From contig NZ_CP073714.1 of the NCBI RefSeq assembly GCF_023101145.1, positions 744,001 through 808,000 on the forward strand: a stretch of 64,000 nucleotides of DNA, given 5' to 3'. Positions 45,764 to 55,718 of the stretch are shown here, one piece after another. The notes under the pieces are model-generated. The model did not search any database, had not been told where the DNA came from, and saw nothing but the letters and a program-made list of their open reading frames with translations. Position numbers and translations under genes: made by a program. Numbering within the stretch: position 1 is the first letter of the stretch; the number at the start of each line of letters is the position of its first letter. Source of the stretch: Paenibacillus pabuli (lineage in GTDB: Bacteria > Bacillota > Bacilli > Paenibacillales > Paenibacillaceae).

Positions 45764-46807
45764 TTACTGTGCGGGTTGCTTGGATTCTTGGTCGTCACCA
45801 CTTGCCGTTTTGTCTTCGGTTCCGGTAGTAGTGCCTTCCTCTTGAACAGGAGGATGAATGATATCCTGAATGTATTGCTTGAGTTTTTCTTCATTGGTTA
45901 CTGTCAGAACCTCAGCTCCGCCTGGTGTACGCTCTTCCTTGAGCATTTTCATTGGCGGAATTTGCTCGCTGCCGTTCATGCTGCTCTGGTACCCAAGTCC
46001 GCCCAATTTCCACATGTCAGAGAGGGTCAGGTTGGTATCTATATAAGGATTGACTTCCTCCAGAATGGAAGGCAGTTTGGCAATTGTTGTCGTTGACTGC
46101 ATTTTTGCTGCTACAGCTTTCAGGAATTCACGCTGCCGCTCGGAGCGGGCATAATCCGACATGGCATCATGACGGAAGCGAACGTACATAAGAGCCGTAT
46201 TTCCATCTAAATGCTGGTATCCTTTTTTCAGATCAATATCGTATTCGTTCTTGTCCGCTTTACTTGTATAATGCATATCCTTCTCTACGTCAAAATCCAC
46301 ACCGCCAACAGCATCCACCAATTTGATGAATCCCTGGAAATCGGTATACACATAATACTGGACAGGGATTCCCAGCAGGTCTCCCGCAGCTTTCATTGCC
46401 ACGTTGGGACCATGTGTGATGGCTGTATTGATTCGTTCCTTGCCATACCCGTCAATATTGACGTATGTGTCGCGCAGAATGGAAAATAAATTAATTTTTT
46501 TGGTGAGGGGGTCAAGTGAAACGACCATCATGCTGTCAGAACGAGGAATTTCCCCTTTTTCCAGACCGCGGGCATCAACACCCATAACAAGAATATTGAC
46601 CGTTTCGCTCCCTTCCCATTTCGGAGGATCCGGTGTATTTACTTTTTCAACATTTTCGATACCGGCAAACGGTGATTCGTCGCCTTCCTTTTGCAAGCCA
46701 TTCAACTGATTGAGAATAGAACCGAAATAAAATGCCGCAGCGCCTCCAACAATCAGCACGAAGGCGGCAAGAGAAATCCAAATGGTTCTCTTCGTCTTTC
46801 TGGTCAT
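45764..46807 (-). CDS. LytR-CpsA-Psr (LCP) family protein
   Basis: A 347-residue membrane protein with a short cytoplasmic N-terminus, a helix at about residues 8-30 and an external LCP domain. [44 protein letters not shown] and [20 protein letters not shown] carry the conserved Arg and Asp residues that bind the polyprenyl pyrophosphate. LCP enzymes attach teichoic acid or other glycopolymers to peptidoglycan. An acidic Thr/Glu-rich tail follows. The start at 46807 is a normal ATG after AAAGGAGAGC. Confidence 0.92.
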   Translation of the reverse strand: MTRKTKRTIWISLAAFVLIVGGAAAFYFGSILNQLNGLQKEGDESPFAGIENVEKVNTPDPPKWEGSETVNILVMGVDARGLEKGEIPRSDSMMVVSLDPLTKKINLFSILRDTYVNIDGYGKERINTAITHGPNVAMKAAGDLLGIPVQYYVYTDFQGFIKLVDAVGGVDFDVEKDMHYTSKADKNEYDIDLKKGYQHLDGNTALMYVRFRHDAMSDYARSERQREFLKAVAAKMQSTTTIAKLPSILEEVNPYIDTNLTLSDMWKLGGLGYQSSMNGSEQIPPMKMLKEERTPGGAEVLTVTNEEKLKQYIQDIIHPPVQEEGTTTGTEDKTASGDDQESKQPAQ

Positions 46808-46932
46808 GCTAGCTCTCCTTTGTATTCAAAATAAATGAAGATGAGTCCAATGTGATCTAGCCGGGGCTTTCCGTACACGACCGATCTGTGAGATGCAACA
46901 GAGGACGCGGCCTCAGACTATTTTTTTAAAGC

Positions 46933-46962
46933 TTGCTGAATTTTGACTGATACTATTATAAT
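46933..46962 (+). promoter_or_regulatory. Likely promoter of the ABC-2 exporter operon
   Basis: TTGCTG (46933-46938) and TATAAT (46957-46962) are separated by 18 bp. Transcription should start about 40 bases before the exporter ATPase start codon. Confidence 0.55.
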
Positions 46963-47012
46963 TTCTTTTTGGGCTACAAGCAATTTCAACAAAATCCAAG
47001 TGAGGTATAATC

Positions 47013-48059
47013 ATGCTGGCGATTGATGTCAAAGATTTACGCAAGTCGTTTAGCGTCCAGAAAAGTCGAGGAGGACTTAAGGGCGCATTCCAGGACCTGT
47101 TTGCACGTCAATACCAGGAGGTATTGGCTGTAAATGATATTTCATTTCAGATTCCGCAGGGCGAAATATGCGGATATATTGGGGAGAACGGTGCTGGTAA
47201 ATCAACAACGATCAAGATGTTGACCGGCATTTTGGTGCCTACTTCAGGGCAAATATCGGTTGGTGGATATGTTCCTTATCAGGAACGTGAGAAGTTTGTA
47301 CAGAATATCGGTGTCGTTTTTGGTCAACGCAGCCAACTCTGGTGGGATATTGGTGTCATTGAATCCTTCCATCTGCTGCGCAAAGTGTATCGAGTAGGTG
47401 AGGTCGATTTCCGCAAACGCCTGGATGAATTAGTTGAGCGGCTGCAGCTTCAGGATCTGCTGAACCGTCCAGTACGTAAGCTTAGTCTTGGACAGCGTAT
47501 GCGCTGTGAGCTGGTCGCTGCGCTGCTGCACAATCCAGATATCGTTTTTCTGGATGAACCAACCATTGGTCTGGATATTGTCGTGAAGTCGGAAATCCGT
47601 GAATTCCTGAAAGACATGAACAAGGAACACGGAACAACCATTTTGCTGACCACCCATGATCTGCAGGACATTGAAGCGTTATGTTCAAGAGTTATTATGC
47701 TCGATGCGGGCAATATCATTTATGATGGCGGGTTGGATCATCTGAAATCCCAGTGGGGCAAGGAACGGGAAATCCGTTTCAAATTTGGCACGGGTCACTC
47801 CATGAATCAAATGCTGGACTGGACTGCTGGACTGCCTGTTCGCTGGACGGTGGAAAATGAACTGTCTGCATCGGTATGGATTCCACTTGAGCTCAATGTG
47901 TCGGATGTGCTTGGACGGGTTGTTGGACAGGCAGATATTACTGATATTCAGATTATTGAAACTAACACGGATGAGATTGTGCGCAGTATTTATCAATCCG
48001 GTTCCGCCGAGCGTCCCGAGATAGTGGGAGCAAAGAACGAAGCGGTGGGTGTATCCTAA
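47013..48059 (+). CDS. ABC-2 type exporter ATP-binding protein
   Basis: A 348-residue ATPase. The Walker A is GENGAGKSTTIKML, the signature is LSLGQRMRCELVAALL, the Walker B is DIVFLDEPTIGLD, and the switch His lies in LLTTHDLQDIE. A C-terminal ~90-residue extension resembles that of DrrA-type exporters. It is the first gene of a three-gene exporter whose permeases follow immediately. The cargo is unknown. Confidence 0.92.
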   Translation: MLAIDVKDLRKSFSVQKSRGGLKGAFQDLFARQYQEVLAVNDISFQIPQGEICGYIGENGAGKSTTIKMLTGILVPTSGQISVGGYVPYQEREKFVQNIGVVFGQRSQLWWDIGVIESFHLLRKVYRVGEVDFRKRLDELVERLQLQDLLNRPVRKLSLGQRMRCELVAALLHNPDIVFLDEPTIGLDIVVKSEIREFLKDMNKEHGTTILLTTHDLQDIEALCSRVIMLDAGNIIYDGGLDHLKSQWGKEREIRFKFGTGHSMNQMLDWTAGLPVRWTVENELSASVWIPLELNVSDVLGRVVGQADITDIQIIETNTDEIVRSIYQSGSAERPEIVGAKNEAVGVS

Positions 48060-48060
48060 G

Positions 48061-48855
48061 ATGAATAGTGCATTTTTTGATTTTATGCGCATCCGTTTTC
48101 TGACGATGCTTGCATACCGGGTGAATTATTATTCCGGCATTTTGATATATACGCTGAATATCGGCGTGTATTACTTTACTTGGCAAGCCATTTACGGCAG
48201 CAGTGGTGAACTGGGCGGTTTTACGGCAGCTCAGATGACGACATATGTGGCGGTATCGTGGATGGCGCGTGCATTTTATTTTAACAACCTGGACCGGGAA
48301 ATAGCCGCGGATATTCGGGATGGCTCCATTGCCATTCAATTCATAAGACCGATTAACTATGTCATGGTCAAAATGATGCAGGGGCTGGGCGAGGGAATAT
48401 TCCGTTTCCTGCTGCTCATGATTCCGGGCATGCTCATTGCCATTCTGTTGTTCCCGGTTGAACTGCCAACGGCGCCGTCCGCGTGGATTGGCTTTCTGGT
48501 CATGCTGTTCTTCAGTTTCCTCATTAACTCCCAGATTAATGTCATTACGGGACTGGCCGCATTTTTTGTAGAAAACAATGAAGGCATGATGCGCATGAAA
48601 CGGGTTGTGGTTGATCTGTTCTCCGGTCTGATCATTCCAATTAGCCTCTATCCGGGCTGGATGTCCGCAGTGATGAAGGTACTGCCTTTTCAGGCCATTA
48701 CGTATCTGCCCGGCTCAGTTTTCACCGGAAGAGTGGAAGGCACAGGCATCTGGAGCGTACTCGGCATTCAGGTGTTCTGGTTTGTCATACTGCTCATTCC
48801 AATGATGCTGATCTGGCGTCAGGCGCGCAAGCGTCTGTTCGTGCAAGGAGGATAA
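48061..48855 (+). CDS. ABC-2 type exporter permease 1
   Basis: A 264-residue membrane protein with six hydrophobic segments of the DUF990/ABC-2 type (MNSAFFDFMRIRFLTMLAYR). It starts one base after the ATPase stop. A longer in-frame start at 48049 would overlap the ATPase gene. It shares its general layout (INSQINVITGLAAFFVENNE) with the next permease, so the two probably form a heterodimer. Confidence 0.88.
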   Translation: MNSAFFDFMRIRFLTMLAYRVNYYSGILIYTLNIGVYYFTWQAIYGSSGELGGFTAAQMTTYVAVSWMARAFYFNNLDREIAADIRDGSIAIQFIRPINYVMVKMMQGLGEGIFRFLLLMIPGMLIAILLFPVELPTAPSAWIGFLVMLFFSFLINSQINVITGLAAFFVENNEGMMRMKRVVVDLFSGLIIPISLYPGWMSAVMKVLPFQAITYLPGSVFTGRVEGTGIWSVLGIQVFWFVILLIPMMLIWRQARKRLFVQGG

Positions 48856-48859
48856 CAGA

Positions 48860-49645
48860 GTGTACTACATGGGCCTGATCTGGGAATATTTAAAAAATTA
48901 CATGAAAACACGTCTCACGTACCGCGCCGACTTTTGGGTCGAGATCCTTTCGGATTTGCTGTTCCAGGCAACCAATCTGATCTTTATCTTTGTAGTTTTC
49001 CGTCACACGGATAATTTGGGTGGCTGGAGTGAGAGTGAAGTGCTTTTTGTTTATGGATATTTTATGGTGCCTTACGGCATTTTCAGTTGTTTTATCAATC
49101 TGTGGGGGTTCAGTGAACGGTATATTGTCAAAGGCGAGATGGATCGCATATTGACACGCCCAGCGCATAACCTGTTCCAGATTTTACTTGAAAATGTGGA
49201 CCCGCCTGCGCTTGTAGGCTCATTTATCGGTCTGATTATCATGGTCATTAGCGGTGCAGAGATGGGGCTTGTACTGGAGTGGTGGCATATCCCTGCCCTG
49301 ATTATTCTGGCTCTGAGTTCAGTACTAATCTATGCGGGTATCTATATCACCTTGACGTCGTTGTCTTTTTACTCGGACGCGCCTACAGGCATCCTGCCAT
49401 TAATGTACAACATTCAAGGATATGGACGTTATCCGGTGACGATCTATAACCGTGCGATTCAGGTACTGTTAACGTGGGTCATTCCGTTTGCCTTCGTGGG
49501 CATTTATCCGGCAGCCCTGTTTCTTGAACGATCCGAGATGCATCGTATGGCGATGCTGACTCCTGTAATGGGTTTGGTGTTTGGCTCCGTCGGTCTTCTA
49601 CTGTGGAATTACGGTGTGAAGAAATATCGAGGAGCGGGATCCTAA
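48860..49645 (+). CDS. ABC-2 type exporter permease 2
   Basis: A 261-residue membrane protein with six hydrophobic segments (YMKTRLTYRADFWVEILSDL near the N-terminus). It is the partner permease of the exporter. The GTG at 48860 lies eight bases after AAGGAGG, inside a 4-bp intergenic gap. The family includes exporters of unknown cargo found next to such ATPases. Confidence 0.88.
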   Translation: MYYMGLIWEYLKNYMKTRLTYRADFWVEILSDLLFQATNLIFIFVVFRHTDNLGGWSESEVLFVYGYFMVPYGIFSCFINLWGFSERYIVKGEMDRILTRPAHNLFQILLENVDPPALVGSFIGLIIMVISGAEMGLVLEWWHIPALIILALSSVLIYAGIYITLTSLSFYSDAPTGILPLMYNIQGYGRYPVTIYNRAIQVLLTWVIPFAFVGIYPAALFLERSEMHRMAMLTPVMGLVFGSVGLLLWNYGVKKYRGAGS

Positions 49646-49693
49646 GCCTAGGGGAGAGAGTAGGCGAAGGCTGAGAAAAAAGGAGGAAATGAG

Positions 49694-50167
49694 ATGACAG
49701 TAACCGAAGGCAAACTGGCACCAGACTTTGAACTTCCGTCCAGTACGGGAGAGACGGTGAAGCTCTCGGATTATCGCGGACAGCGGGTGCTGATCTACTT
49801 TTACCCGAAGGATATGACTTCTTCCTGCACACAGCAGGCATGTGATTTTCGTGATCATCATGAGGCGTTCAAGGGGTTAAATACAGTTATTCTAGGGATT
49901 AGTATTGATCCGATGAAACAGCATGACAAATTCATTGCCAAATACGGCCTGCCATTCATCCTGTTATCGGACGAACAGCATCAGGTTGCCGAGCAATACG
50001 GCGTATGGCAGCTCAAAAAGATGTATGGCAAGGAATATATGGGGATGGTACGCTCTACCTTTCTCATTGATGAAGAGGGGGTTCTGCTGAAGTCGTGGCT
50101 GAAGGTGCGAGTCAAAGGCCATATTGAGGCAGCGTTGGAGGCTGTGCAGCAACTGCAGGGGAATTAG
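49694..50167 (+). CDS. Thiol peroxidase of the Bcp/PrxQ type
   Basis: A 157-residue peroxiredoxin reducing hydroperoxides with thioredoxin. It has APDFELPSSTGETVKLSDYR, then LIYFYPKDMTSSCTQQACDF, where the first Cys is the peroxidatic residue and the second lies five residues later, the PrxQ spacing. The usual TPGCT is replaced by TSSCT. FLIDEEGVLLKSW is at the C-terminus. AAAGGAGGAAATGAG precedes the ATG. Confidence 0.92.
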   Translation: MTVTEGKLAPDFELPSSTGETVKLSDYRGQRVLIYFYPKDMTSSCTQQACDFRDHHEAFKGLNTVILGISIDPMKQHDKFIAKYGLPFILLSDEQHQVAEQYGVWQLKKMYGKEYMGMVRSTFLIDEEGVLLKSWLKVRVKGHIEAALEAVQQLQGN

Positions 50168-50208
50168 ATTCTTCGGTTCACTCTTTATCGAAACAGGTTC
50201 ACTTCATA

Positions 50209-50253
50209 CAAAAGGCTGTGCTCGCGGAAGTTACCGTGGAACACAGCCTTTTT
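50209..50253. terminator. Bidirectional terminator between Bcp and the second germination operon
   Basis: AAAAGGCTGTG and CACAGCCTTTTT form the arms with GCGG/CCGT nested inside. The minus-strand gerB gene stop lies at its edge. Confidence 0.85.
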
Positions 50254-51379
50254 ATGTGGGTACTTGCTCGGTTTTGGCTTGACTTTTTTTACTCTTGCCA
50301 AAGCGAATGCGATGAATGAATAGTAGAAACAGAGGGATGATGAAACTCACGGTTATATCCCAATCTACCCATGCAGGCATGATGGTGTTGGTATAAAAAA
50401 TGACATTGGGAGAGATCAGAATGGACAATGAAAATATCAACAAGGCTGAAGGTAATATAAGGGGCTTGTATGTTTTTAACTGAAACAGCTGTGCTAATCC
50501 GATCACAAAAGAGAACATATACAGAAGGCTTTTAAAATAGGTTGCAATTAACCATGCAGTAGCCATGAAGGCTTCAATTCGTTCAAAAAAATTACCGATA
50601 TTGATTTTTTGGGACAGGCTATAGGAAATATAGATATTATGCTGGGTGAGGAATGGCCCCACAACAAGGAGTGAGAACAGTAAAAGGGCACTTAGAAGCG
50701 CACCCCCACATAGAGTGGCGAGCAGCATGTCTCGTTTAATATTAGGTCCGGCCATTACATAAGGAAGAATCATGGTAATTACAATTAGCTCACCGAATGA
50801 AGTAAAGGCTCCACGAACAACAGCTTCAACCAGATGAATCCACTCGGTGCTCAAGAAAGGTTTCAGATGAGAACTGTCTATTTTGGGCAGGAGCCCAATG
50901 AACAGAAGAACCAGGAATACAACAACAATTGGAGTCAGCAGTTCAATGCTTGCTCCTATGGGGTTTAACCCTTTCATAAGGCCCCAGATCAGCGAACAAA
51001 TGAGTATAATCAAGATGACACGGATGGGCGTCTGGAGATAGATCTGGGTAGTCATAAAATCCCCAACTTCACGGATACAGATGGCCGCACCTATGGCGAA
51101 ATAGAACAGGTAACCAACAGATAAGATCGAGCCTGCCCATAGACCGAGCAATTTTTTGCTGATTTCAATCAGAGAAAGCTCTGGAAAAGTTCGATGGAGT
51201 TTGTACATAATCCAAATAATGAATATACCTATTGGCTGGCCAAGGATGGAGCAAAACCAAGCATCATGTTTGCCCAAGGCAGTGACCAGTGCTGGGTAAA
51301 TCAGAATCATATCCCCTACCATCACCAGAAAGGTAAGCAAGGTAAACTGCCGAATGGTGATTTTATCTTTAATTATCAT
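50252..51379 (-). CDS. GerB family germination permease (operon 2, second copy)
   Basis: A protein of about 375 residues with ten hydrophobic segments of the APC-type GerAB family. ATG at 51379 is preferred, because GGAAGG is 11 bases upstream, while the ATG at 51388 is only two bases away from it. Its sequence closely parallels the preceding gerB (both have LTQHNIYISYSLSQKINIGN-like and NFFERIEAFMATAWLIATY segments), so the two arose by tandem duplication. It is the last gene of operon 2. Confidence 0.9.
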   Translation of the reverse strand: MIIKDKITIRQFTLLTFLVMVGDMILIYPALVTALGKHDAWFCSILGQPIGIFIIWIMYKLHRTFPELSLIEISKKLLGLWAGSILSVGYLFYFAIGAAICIREVGDFMTTQIYLQTPIRVILIILICSLIWGLMKGLNPIGASIELLTPIVVVFLVLLFIGLLPKIDSSHLKPFLSTEWIHLVEAVVRGAFTSFGELIVITMILPYVMAGPNIKRDMLLATLCGGALLSALLLFSLLVVGPFLTQHNIYISYSLSQKINIGNFFERIEAFMATAWLIATYFKSLLYMFSFVIGLAQLFQLKTYKPLILPSALLIFSLSILISPNVIFYTNTIMPAWVDWDITVSFIIPLFLLFIHRIRFGKSKKSQAKTEQVPT

Positions 51380-51430
51380 TATGTCCATACTCCTTCCCGA
51401 TCGGCATAATAGGAGCCTCAGAATATTCTG

Positions 51431-52537
51431 TTATTCCGATGACTTGGTTTTCCAGCGCTTTTTGAACATATGCACTAACAGTAACAGCCCGGGCAATATG
51501 ATGCTTAATGTGGTATCCCAATCTACCCAATATGGAACGACCGTGATGACGATGAAGGTCAAATTAGGAGAGACCAGATTCGCCAGGCCAAAGACCAGCA
51601 ACGTGGTTGGCAGGATAAGCATGCGATACTGCTTAAGCCTAAACAATTCGGCGCATCCCGCCACAAAAGCATACATATACACCATCGCTTTAACATACGT
51701 GGATATGAGCCAGGAAGAAGCCATAATGGCTTCAATCCGTTCAAAAAAACCACCGATATTAATCTTCTGTGATAGAACAAAAGAAGCATAGATATTATGC
51801 TGGGTCACGAAAGCTCCTAAGACGAGCAGAGAGATGGTGACCAGTGTAGCCAGTAACAGGTTACCTATGCCTACAGCTATAAGAACATCCTTGGTTCGGT
51901 GTGCTTGTTTCAGCGTATAGGGAAGAATCATCATAATGGGAATCACTTCGCCTACCGGATAGATGATACTCACAAGAATGCCTTGCAGGATGGGGACAAT
52001 GCCGGTATCCGTCACAGGCTTCAAATTGCTTGCATCAACCTGTGGCAGCAGACAAAAAGCAAGTACCAAAATAAACACGATCAGGATAGGCATAAGCAAT
52101 TCACTGCTGCGTCCCATGGTTTCCAGTCCGTGATATAGGCCCCATCCTACCGTAATTACAAACATCAGAATGATAACGCGAATCGGCGTGTACTGAAAGA
52201 CCTGGGATGTAATGAAATCTCCAACTTCACGGGTATGTGTTGAAGCACCTACGAGGAAAAAGAACAGGTAAAAGGTGGAAACCATAGTACCGGGCCAGAA
52301 TCCCAGAATGCTTCGCAAAAGCTGTACCAAATTTTTCTCTGGATACAAACTGTACAGTTTTAAGTACATCAGCATAAGGAGCATGCCGAGTGGCACCCCG
52401 ACAAGAGCGCATATCCAGGCATCCTGTTTGGCATAGGAAGTGATGACCGAGGGATAGATTAGCATCATATCCCCAACCACCATCATGAAAATGAGAGTGG
52501 ACAATTGTCTTGTTCCGATACGGCCCTGTTCAAGCAT
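51431..52537 (-). CDS. GerB family germination permease (operon 2, first copy)
   Basis: A 368-residue GerAB-type permease with ten hydrophobic segments (IFMMVVGDMMLIYPSVITSY near the N-terminus). It has VTQHNIYASFVLSQKINIGG and FFERIEAIMASSWLISTYVK, matching its downstream neighbour. AAAGGAGAGGGACTTTT precedes the ATG. The two gerB genes could supply alternative germinant specificity to one GerA/GerC pair. That is inference. Confidence 0.9.
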   Translation of the reverse strand: MLEQGRIGTRQLSTLIFMMVVGDMMLIYPSVITSYAKQDAWICALVGVPLGMLLMLMYLKLYSLYPEKNLVQLLRSILGFWPGTMVSTFYLFFFLVGASTHTREVGDFITSQVFQYTPIRVIILMFVITVGWGLYHGLETMGRSSELLMPILIVFILVLAFCLLPQVDASNLKPVTDTGIVPILQGILVSIIYPVGEVIPIMMILPYTLKQAHRTKDVLIAVGIGNLLLATLVTISLLVLGAFVTQHNIYASFVLSQKINIGGFFERIEAIMASSWLISTYVKAMVYMYAFVAGCAELFRLKQYRMLILPTTLLVFGLANLVSPNLTFIVITVVPYWVDWDTTLSIILPGLLLLVHMFKKRWKTKSSE

Positions 52538-52557
52538 AAAAGTCCCTCTCCTTTTTC

Positions 52558-52794
52558 CTAAGTTCCAGTCAAGCGTGCCAGAAATTGATTAACAGGTTCA
52601 TAGATCCAGATGATGAGATAAAGTGGGCTGGGGAATTCCCATAAGTTTGCCGCAATAACGCTGAAAAAGGTAGCCAAGAGCAGCAAGACGCTGTAAACAG
52701 CAGTTTCTTTCCATTCCTTGTGACGTATGAGGGAAGGCAGGTCAAACCAGCCAATAAGTCCCGCAGTCACAATTACACTAAGTGTAAGTAACAC
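52558..52794 (-). CDS. Small membrane protein of the germination operon
   Basis: A 78-residue protein starting (from GTG) with a hydrophobic segment LLTLSVIVTAGLIGWF, then a charged stretch and a second hydrophobic segment, ending near NQFLARLTGT. AAGGAGTGAGACAAGG precedes the GTG, which lies seven bases after the gerC stop. The position between gerC and gerB recalls the small GerD/GerVB-like or 'gerX' accessory subunits of some germination operons. No named family was recognised. Confidence 0.65.
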   Translation of the reverse strand: MLLTLSVIVTAGLIGWFDLPSLIRHKEWKETAVYSVLLLLATFFSVIAANLWEFPSPLYLIIWIYEPVNQFLARLTGT

Positions 52795-52801
52795 CCTTGT
52801 C

Positions 52802-54004
52802 TCACTCCTTAAGTTCATTTCTGAACGAATCATCGAGCGTCCCTACACGTTTGATTTGCACATTGACATCGTAATGGACATCCAGATTTTCGAGGTATTC
52901 GTCCCAATCCTTCTCCACCTTTTTGAAGAACTTGGGATCAGAGTGATAGACCTCTCGACCAAATCCAAAAATATCCACATGGAATTTGCGCTGCACGGAT
53001 TTGACGGATTCTTCCATTAGGTCGACCAACCGTTCCTCACTATCCCGTTCCAGTTCCTTGAGTGTTTTCATTGAACCGATCTTGATCCCACATTCCACTG
53101 CACCGATGGAGGATACATTTTTGATTTTGATGTTGATCAGGGGGCGCCCTGCAACGACTTTTGCTTTACGTTTAGTATTTGTGCGAAGGGTCTTGAAGGT
53201 CACATACCCTTCTTTTTGACAAGGGAGATGACTAATGGTGGATACCACGTTGTTTCGGATATAGTTGTATCCTTTGGATTCATCTTCAGTTAGCCACCCA
53301 ATCAGTTTGTCTTTTTTGAAAACGGACAATCCCGTTGAATGCAGACGTGCAGGTGATCGAATTGTCGAAATATTGTCCTTACTTCCGCTATGCTGCGAGT
53401 CTCCTACAATTTCCACACCAGTAATTACAGGCTGTATTCCGGGAGCTAACATATATTCCATCAACTGATCCCCGGTAACGGTTGTCGTGGGTGACCAGAT
53501 TTTGGAGGATACATCGAGTGAATTAAACATTTTTTCTGCAGGCAGATTTTCAAGTGGCGTGAGCACATCAAGTACTTTGGAAGCCGTCGTGTTACGCGCA
53601 ACCATGACATAATAGTCAGGCCGAACCGTTGGCTCGCGCATTAATGCTTCCGTGATATCATATATGCCCACTTTGCGAGCATACTCCTCTCCAATAACCA
53701 TTACGCGAATATGTGCCATAAAAATTCGTCGAGGGCTTGATTCTGTTAGCTTTTGAATAGCTTCAAACAGTGTAGGGGCAGAAGCCTGATACTGAGTCAC
53801 AGGAGTCCCTTTGCCACCTCCTGACTTGGAGGATACTTCATTGGGGACAACCACTTGTGCACTGACTCTAATCAAATCGCCATCTTTGTCTACACCCAGT
53901 CCAAGCATAATGCCGAGTTCATTGAGTTCCTGGCGATCCCAGCATCCGGTAAGGAGAGGGAGCAGAACAGCAAAAGAAAGAATCAATTGTAGCCATTTGT
54001 TCAT
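52802..54004 (-). CDS. gerC: Ger(x)C family germination lipoprotein (operon 2)
   Basis: A 400-residue lipoprotein. The lipobox is LLPLLTGCWDRQELN. The core has ELGIMLGLGVDKDGDLIRVS and the C-terminal GerC domain ends in RVGTLDDSFRNELKE. It follows gerA by 18 bp and precedes the small membrane protein gene. It differs from the gerC of operon 1 in sequence, so the two receptors are distinct. Confidence 0.92.
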   Translation of the reverse strand: MNKWLQLILSFAVLLPLLTGCWDRQELNELGIMLGLGVDKDGDLIRVSAQVVVPNEVSSKSGGGKGTPVTQYQASAPTLFEAIQKLTESSPRRIFMAHIRVMVIGEEYARKVGIYDITEALMREPTVRPDYYVMVARNTTASKVLDVLTPLENLPAEKMFNSLDVSSKIWSPTTTVTGDQLMEYMLAPGIQPVITGVEIVGDSQHSGSKDNISTIRSPARLHSTGLSVFKKDKLIGWLTEDESKGYNYIRNNVVSTISHLPCQKEGYVTFKTLRTNTKRKAKVVAGRPLINIKIKNVSSIGAVECGIKIGSMKTLKELERDSEERLVDLMEESVKSVQRKFHVDIFGFGREVYHSDPKFFKKVEKDWDEYLENLDVHYDVNVQIKRVGTLDDSFRNELKE

Positions 54005-54022
54005 ACACGTTCTCCTTACCGA

Positions 54023-55543
54023 TTATCGCTTCGTTTTTTTGTTGGTCTGTCTTGTCTCGTTCGGAGTTCCGGTAGAAAGCGGGCGGGTCTTCATCCGGGT
54101 CCAAGGCACACGGAAAATCGTATCTTTGAGATCCTTCCCGATATAAGGTGCAAACGGGGACATGTATGACACACCAAAAGATCTTAAACTGCATAGGTGG
54201 GTTACCGTAATCAACAGAACCATCAGAATGCCGTAGAAGCCAAAGGCGGCAGCCAGAATCATCAGGACGAATCGTAGAATCCGTACAGAGATGGAGAGTC
54301 CATTTTCAGGAATGACATAGCTCGATATTGCCGTAATGGATACGATTATAACCATGGCGGCTGATACAACGCCTGCATCTACTGCGGCCTGCCCAATTAC
54401 AAGGGTACCCACAATGGAAACGGCCTGACCTACGGTCTTCGGAATTCGAATGCCGGCTTCCCGCAAAATTTCATAGGTCAGCTCCATTAATATTGCCTCT
54501 ATGAATGCCGGAAAGGGGACACCTTCACGCTGGGCTGCCAGACTAATAAGCAGGTTGGTAGGCAGCATCTCCTGATGAAACGTAGTAATGGCAATATAAA
54601 AGGACGGGGCAAGAAGTGCGATAAAGAAGGCCAGATAACGAATCATTCGAATTAATGTGCTAATATCGGCCCGTTGGTAGTAGTCTTCGGGAGACTGAAA
54701 GAAATGAACAAACAGAGCTGGAACGAGGAGCACAAAGGGGGTGCCATCTATAATAATCGCAACTCTGCCTTCAAGCAGTGCGGCACAAACTGCATCTGGT
54801 CGCTCGCTGTTATAGATCGTAGGGAAGATCGTACCTGTCTTGTCCTGCACCAGTTCCTCGATATATCCGCTCTCCAGAATGGCATCTATATCAATCCTGT
54901 CAAGTCTGCTCCGCAGTTCCTTTACAACCTCCTGGTCGACGATATGCTCAAGGTATACTACGGCAACCCTGGTGTTCGATACTCGCCCAATCTCCCTTTC
55001 CTCAATCCAGAGATGGGGATCTCTAATTCGTTTGCGGATCAGGCCTGTATTCGTACGCAAATTTTCATTAAATCCCTCCATGGGACCGCGAACAACCGTC
55101 TGGGAAATCGGTTCACCGACGGCTCGATCTTCCCAGCCTGCTGCTGAAATTTTTAAGCCCCGATTGGAACCTTCCAACAGTACAACGGCAAAACCAGCCA
55201 GAAGGGCATCAAGAACATCTTTCATTTTGTCAATTAAAATCACATTGCTAGCTGCAAGTACGTCGTTCTGAAGATAGATCAGGTGCTCGTCATCCGCTGA
55301 AAATTCAGGCAGTTCACGGGTCTGCAACAAGGATTCCAGGATGGAATGATTAATAATCTGCACATCCACCATTCCGTCGATATACAACAAGACTGAAGGC
55401 CACTTATGCAGACATTGCAGTGGGCGAATCATCAAGTCATTGCTATTCCCCATCACTTGCTTGCAGTAATCTGCATTTTCCGTAAGATCTGTAGATATTC
55501 TTTTCTGACCTTGACTCTGATTGCTCTGCTCTGCTGTACTCAT
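54023..55543 (-). CDS. gerA: GerA family spore germination protein (operon 2)
   Basis: A 506-residue GerAA-type subunit. The N-terminal cytoplasmic domain has GPMEGFNENLRTNTGLIRKR and HLWIEEREIGRVSNTRVAVV. Five to six hydrophobic segments follow, with EAGIRIPKTVGQAVSIVGTL. It is the first gene of operon 2 (gerA-gerC-orf-gerB-gerB), the reverse of the gerB-first order in operon 1. GAGGGGGTGAAGCA precedes the ATG. Confidence 0.93.
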   Translation of the reverse strand: MSTAEQSNQSQGQKRISTDLTENADYCKQVMGNSNDLMIRPLQCLHKWPSVLLYIDGMVDVQIINHSILESLLQTRELPEFSADDEHLIYLQNDVLAASNVILIDKMKDVLDALLAGFAVVLLEGSNRGLKISAAGWEDRAVGEPISQTVVRGPMEGFNENLRTNTGLIRKRIRDPHLWIEEREIGRVSNTRVAVVYLEHIVDQEVVKELRSRLDRIDIDAILESGYIEELVQDKTGTIFPTIYNSERPDAVCAALLEGRVAIIIDGTPFVLLVPALFVHFFQSPEDYYQRADISTLIRMIRYLAFFIALLAPSFYIAITTFHQEMLPTNLLISLAAQREGVPFPAFIEAILMELTYEILREAGIRIPKTVGQAVSIVGTLVIGQAAVDAGVVSAAMVIIVSITAISSYVIPENGLSISVRILRFVLMILAAAFGFYGILMVLLITVTHLCSLRSFGVSYMSPFAPYIGKDLKDTIFRVPWTRMKTRPLSTGTPNETRQTNKKTKR

Positions 55544-55662
55544 TGCTTCACCCCCTCGACACCCTATATTTGCAAATTAGTATGACCGGGATGAATCCGT
55601 ATTATCACAAAAGTATTCAATGAATATGCTCAGTATAAAAAAGAAGATTGCCAATCCCTATA

Positions 55663-55698
55663 TATTAGAATAATATCTAATTAGATTTATATCTAATT
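55663..55698. promoter_or_regulatory. Operator-like ATCTAATT repeats upstream of MFS gene
   Basis: ATCTAATTAGAT (55675-55686) is a perfect 12-bp palindrome, followed by another ATCTAATT at 55691-55698 and preceded by a partial ATTAGA. All lie within 60 bp of the MFS start. This looks like a binding-site array for a dimeric repressor. No regulator gene is adjacent. Confidence 0.45.
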
Positions 55699-55718
55699 TA
55701 TAGAGAAGGGGATTCATC

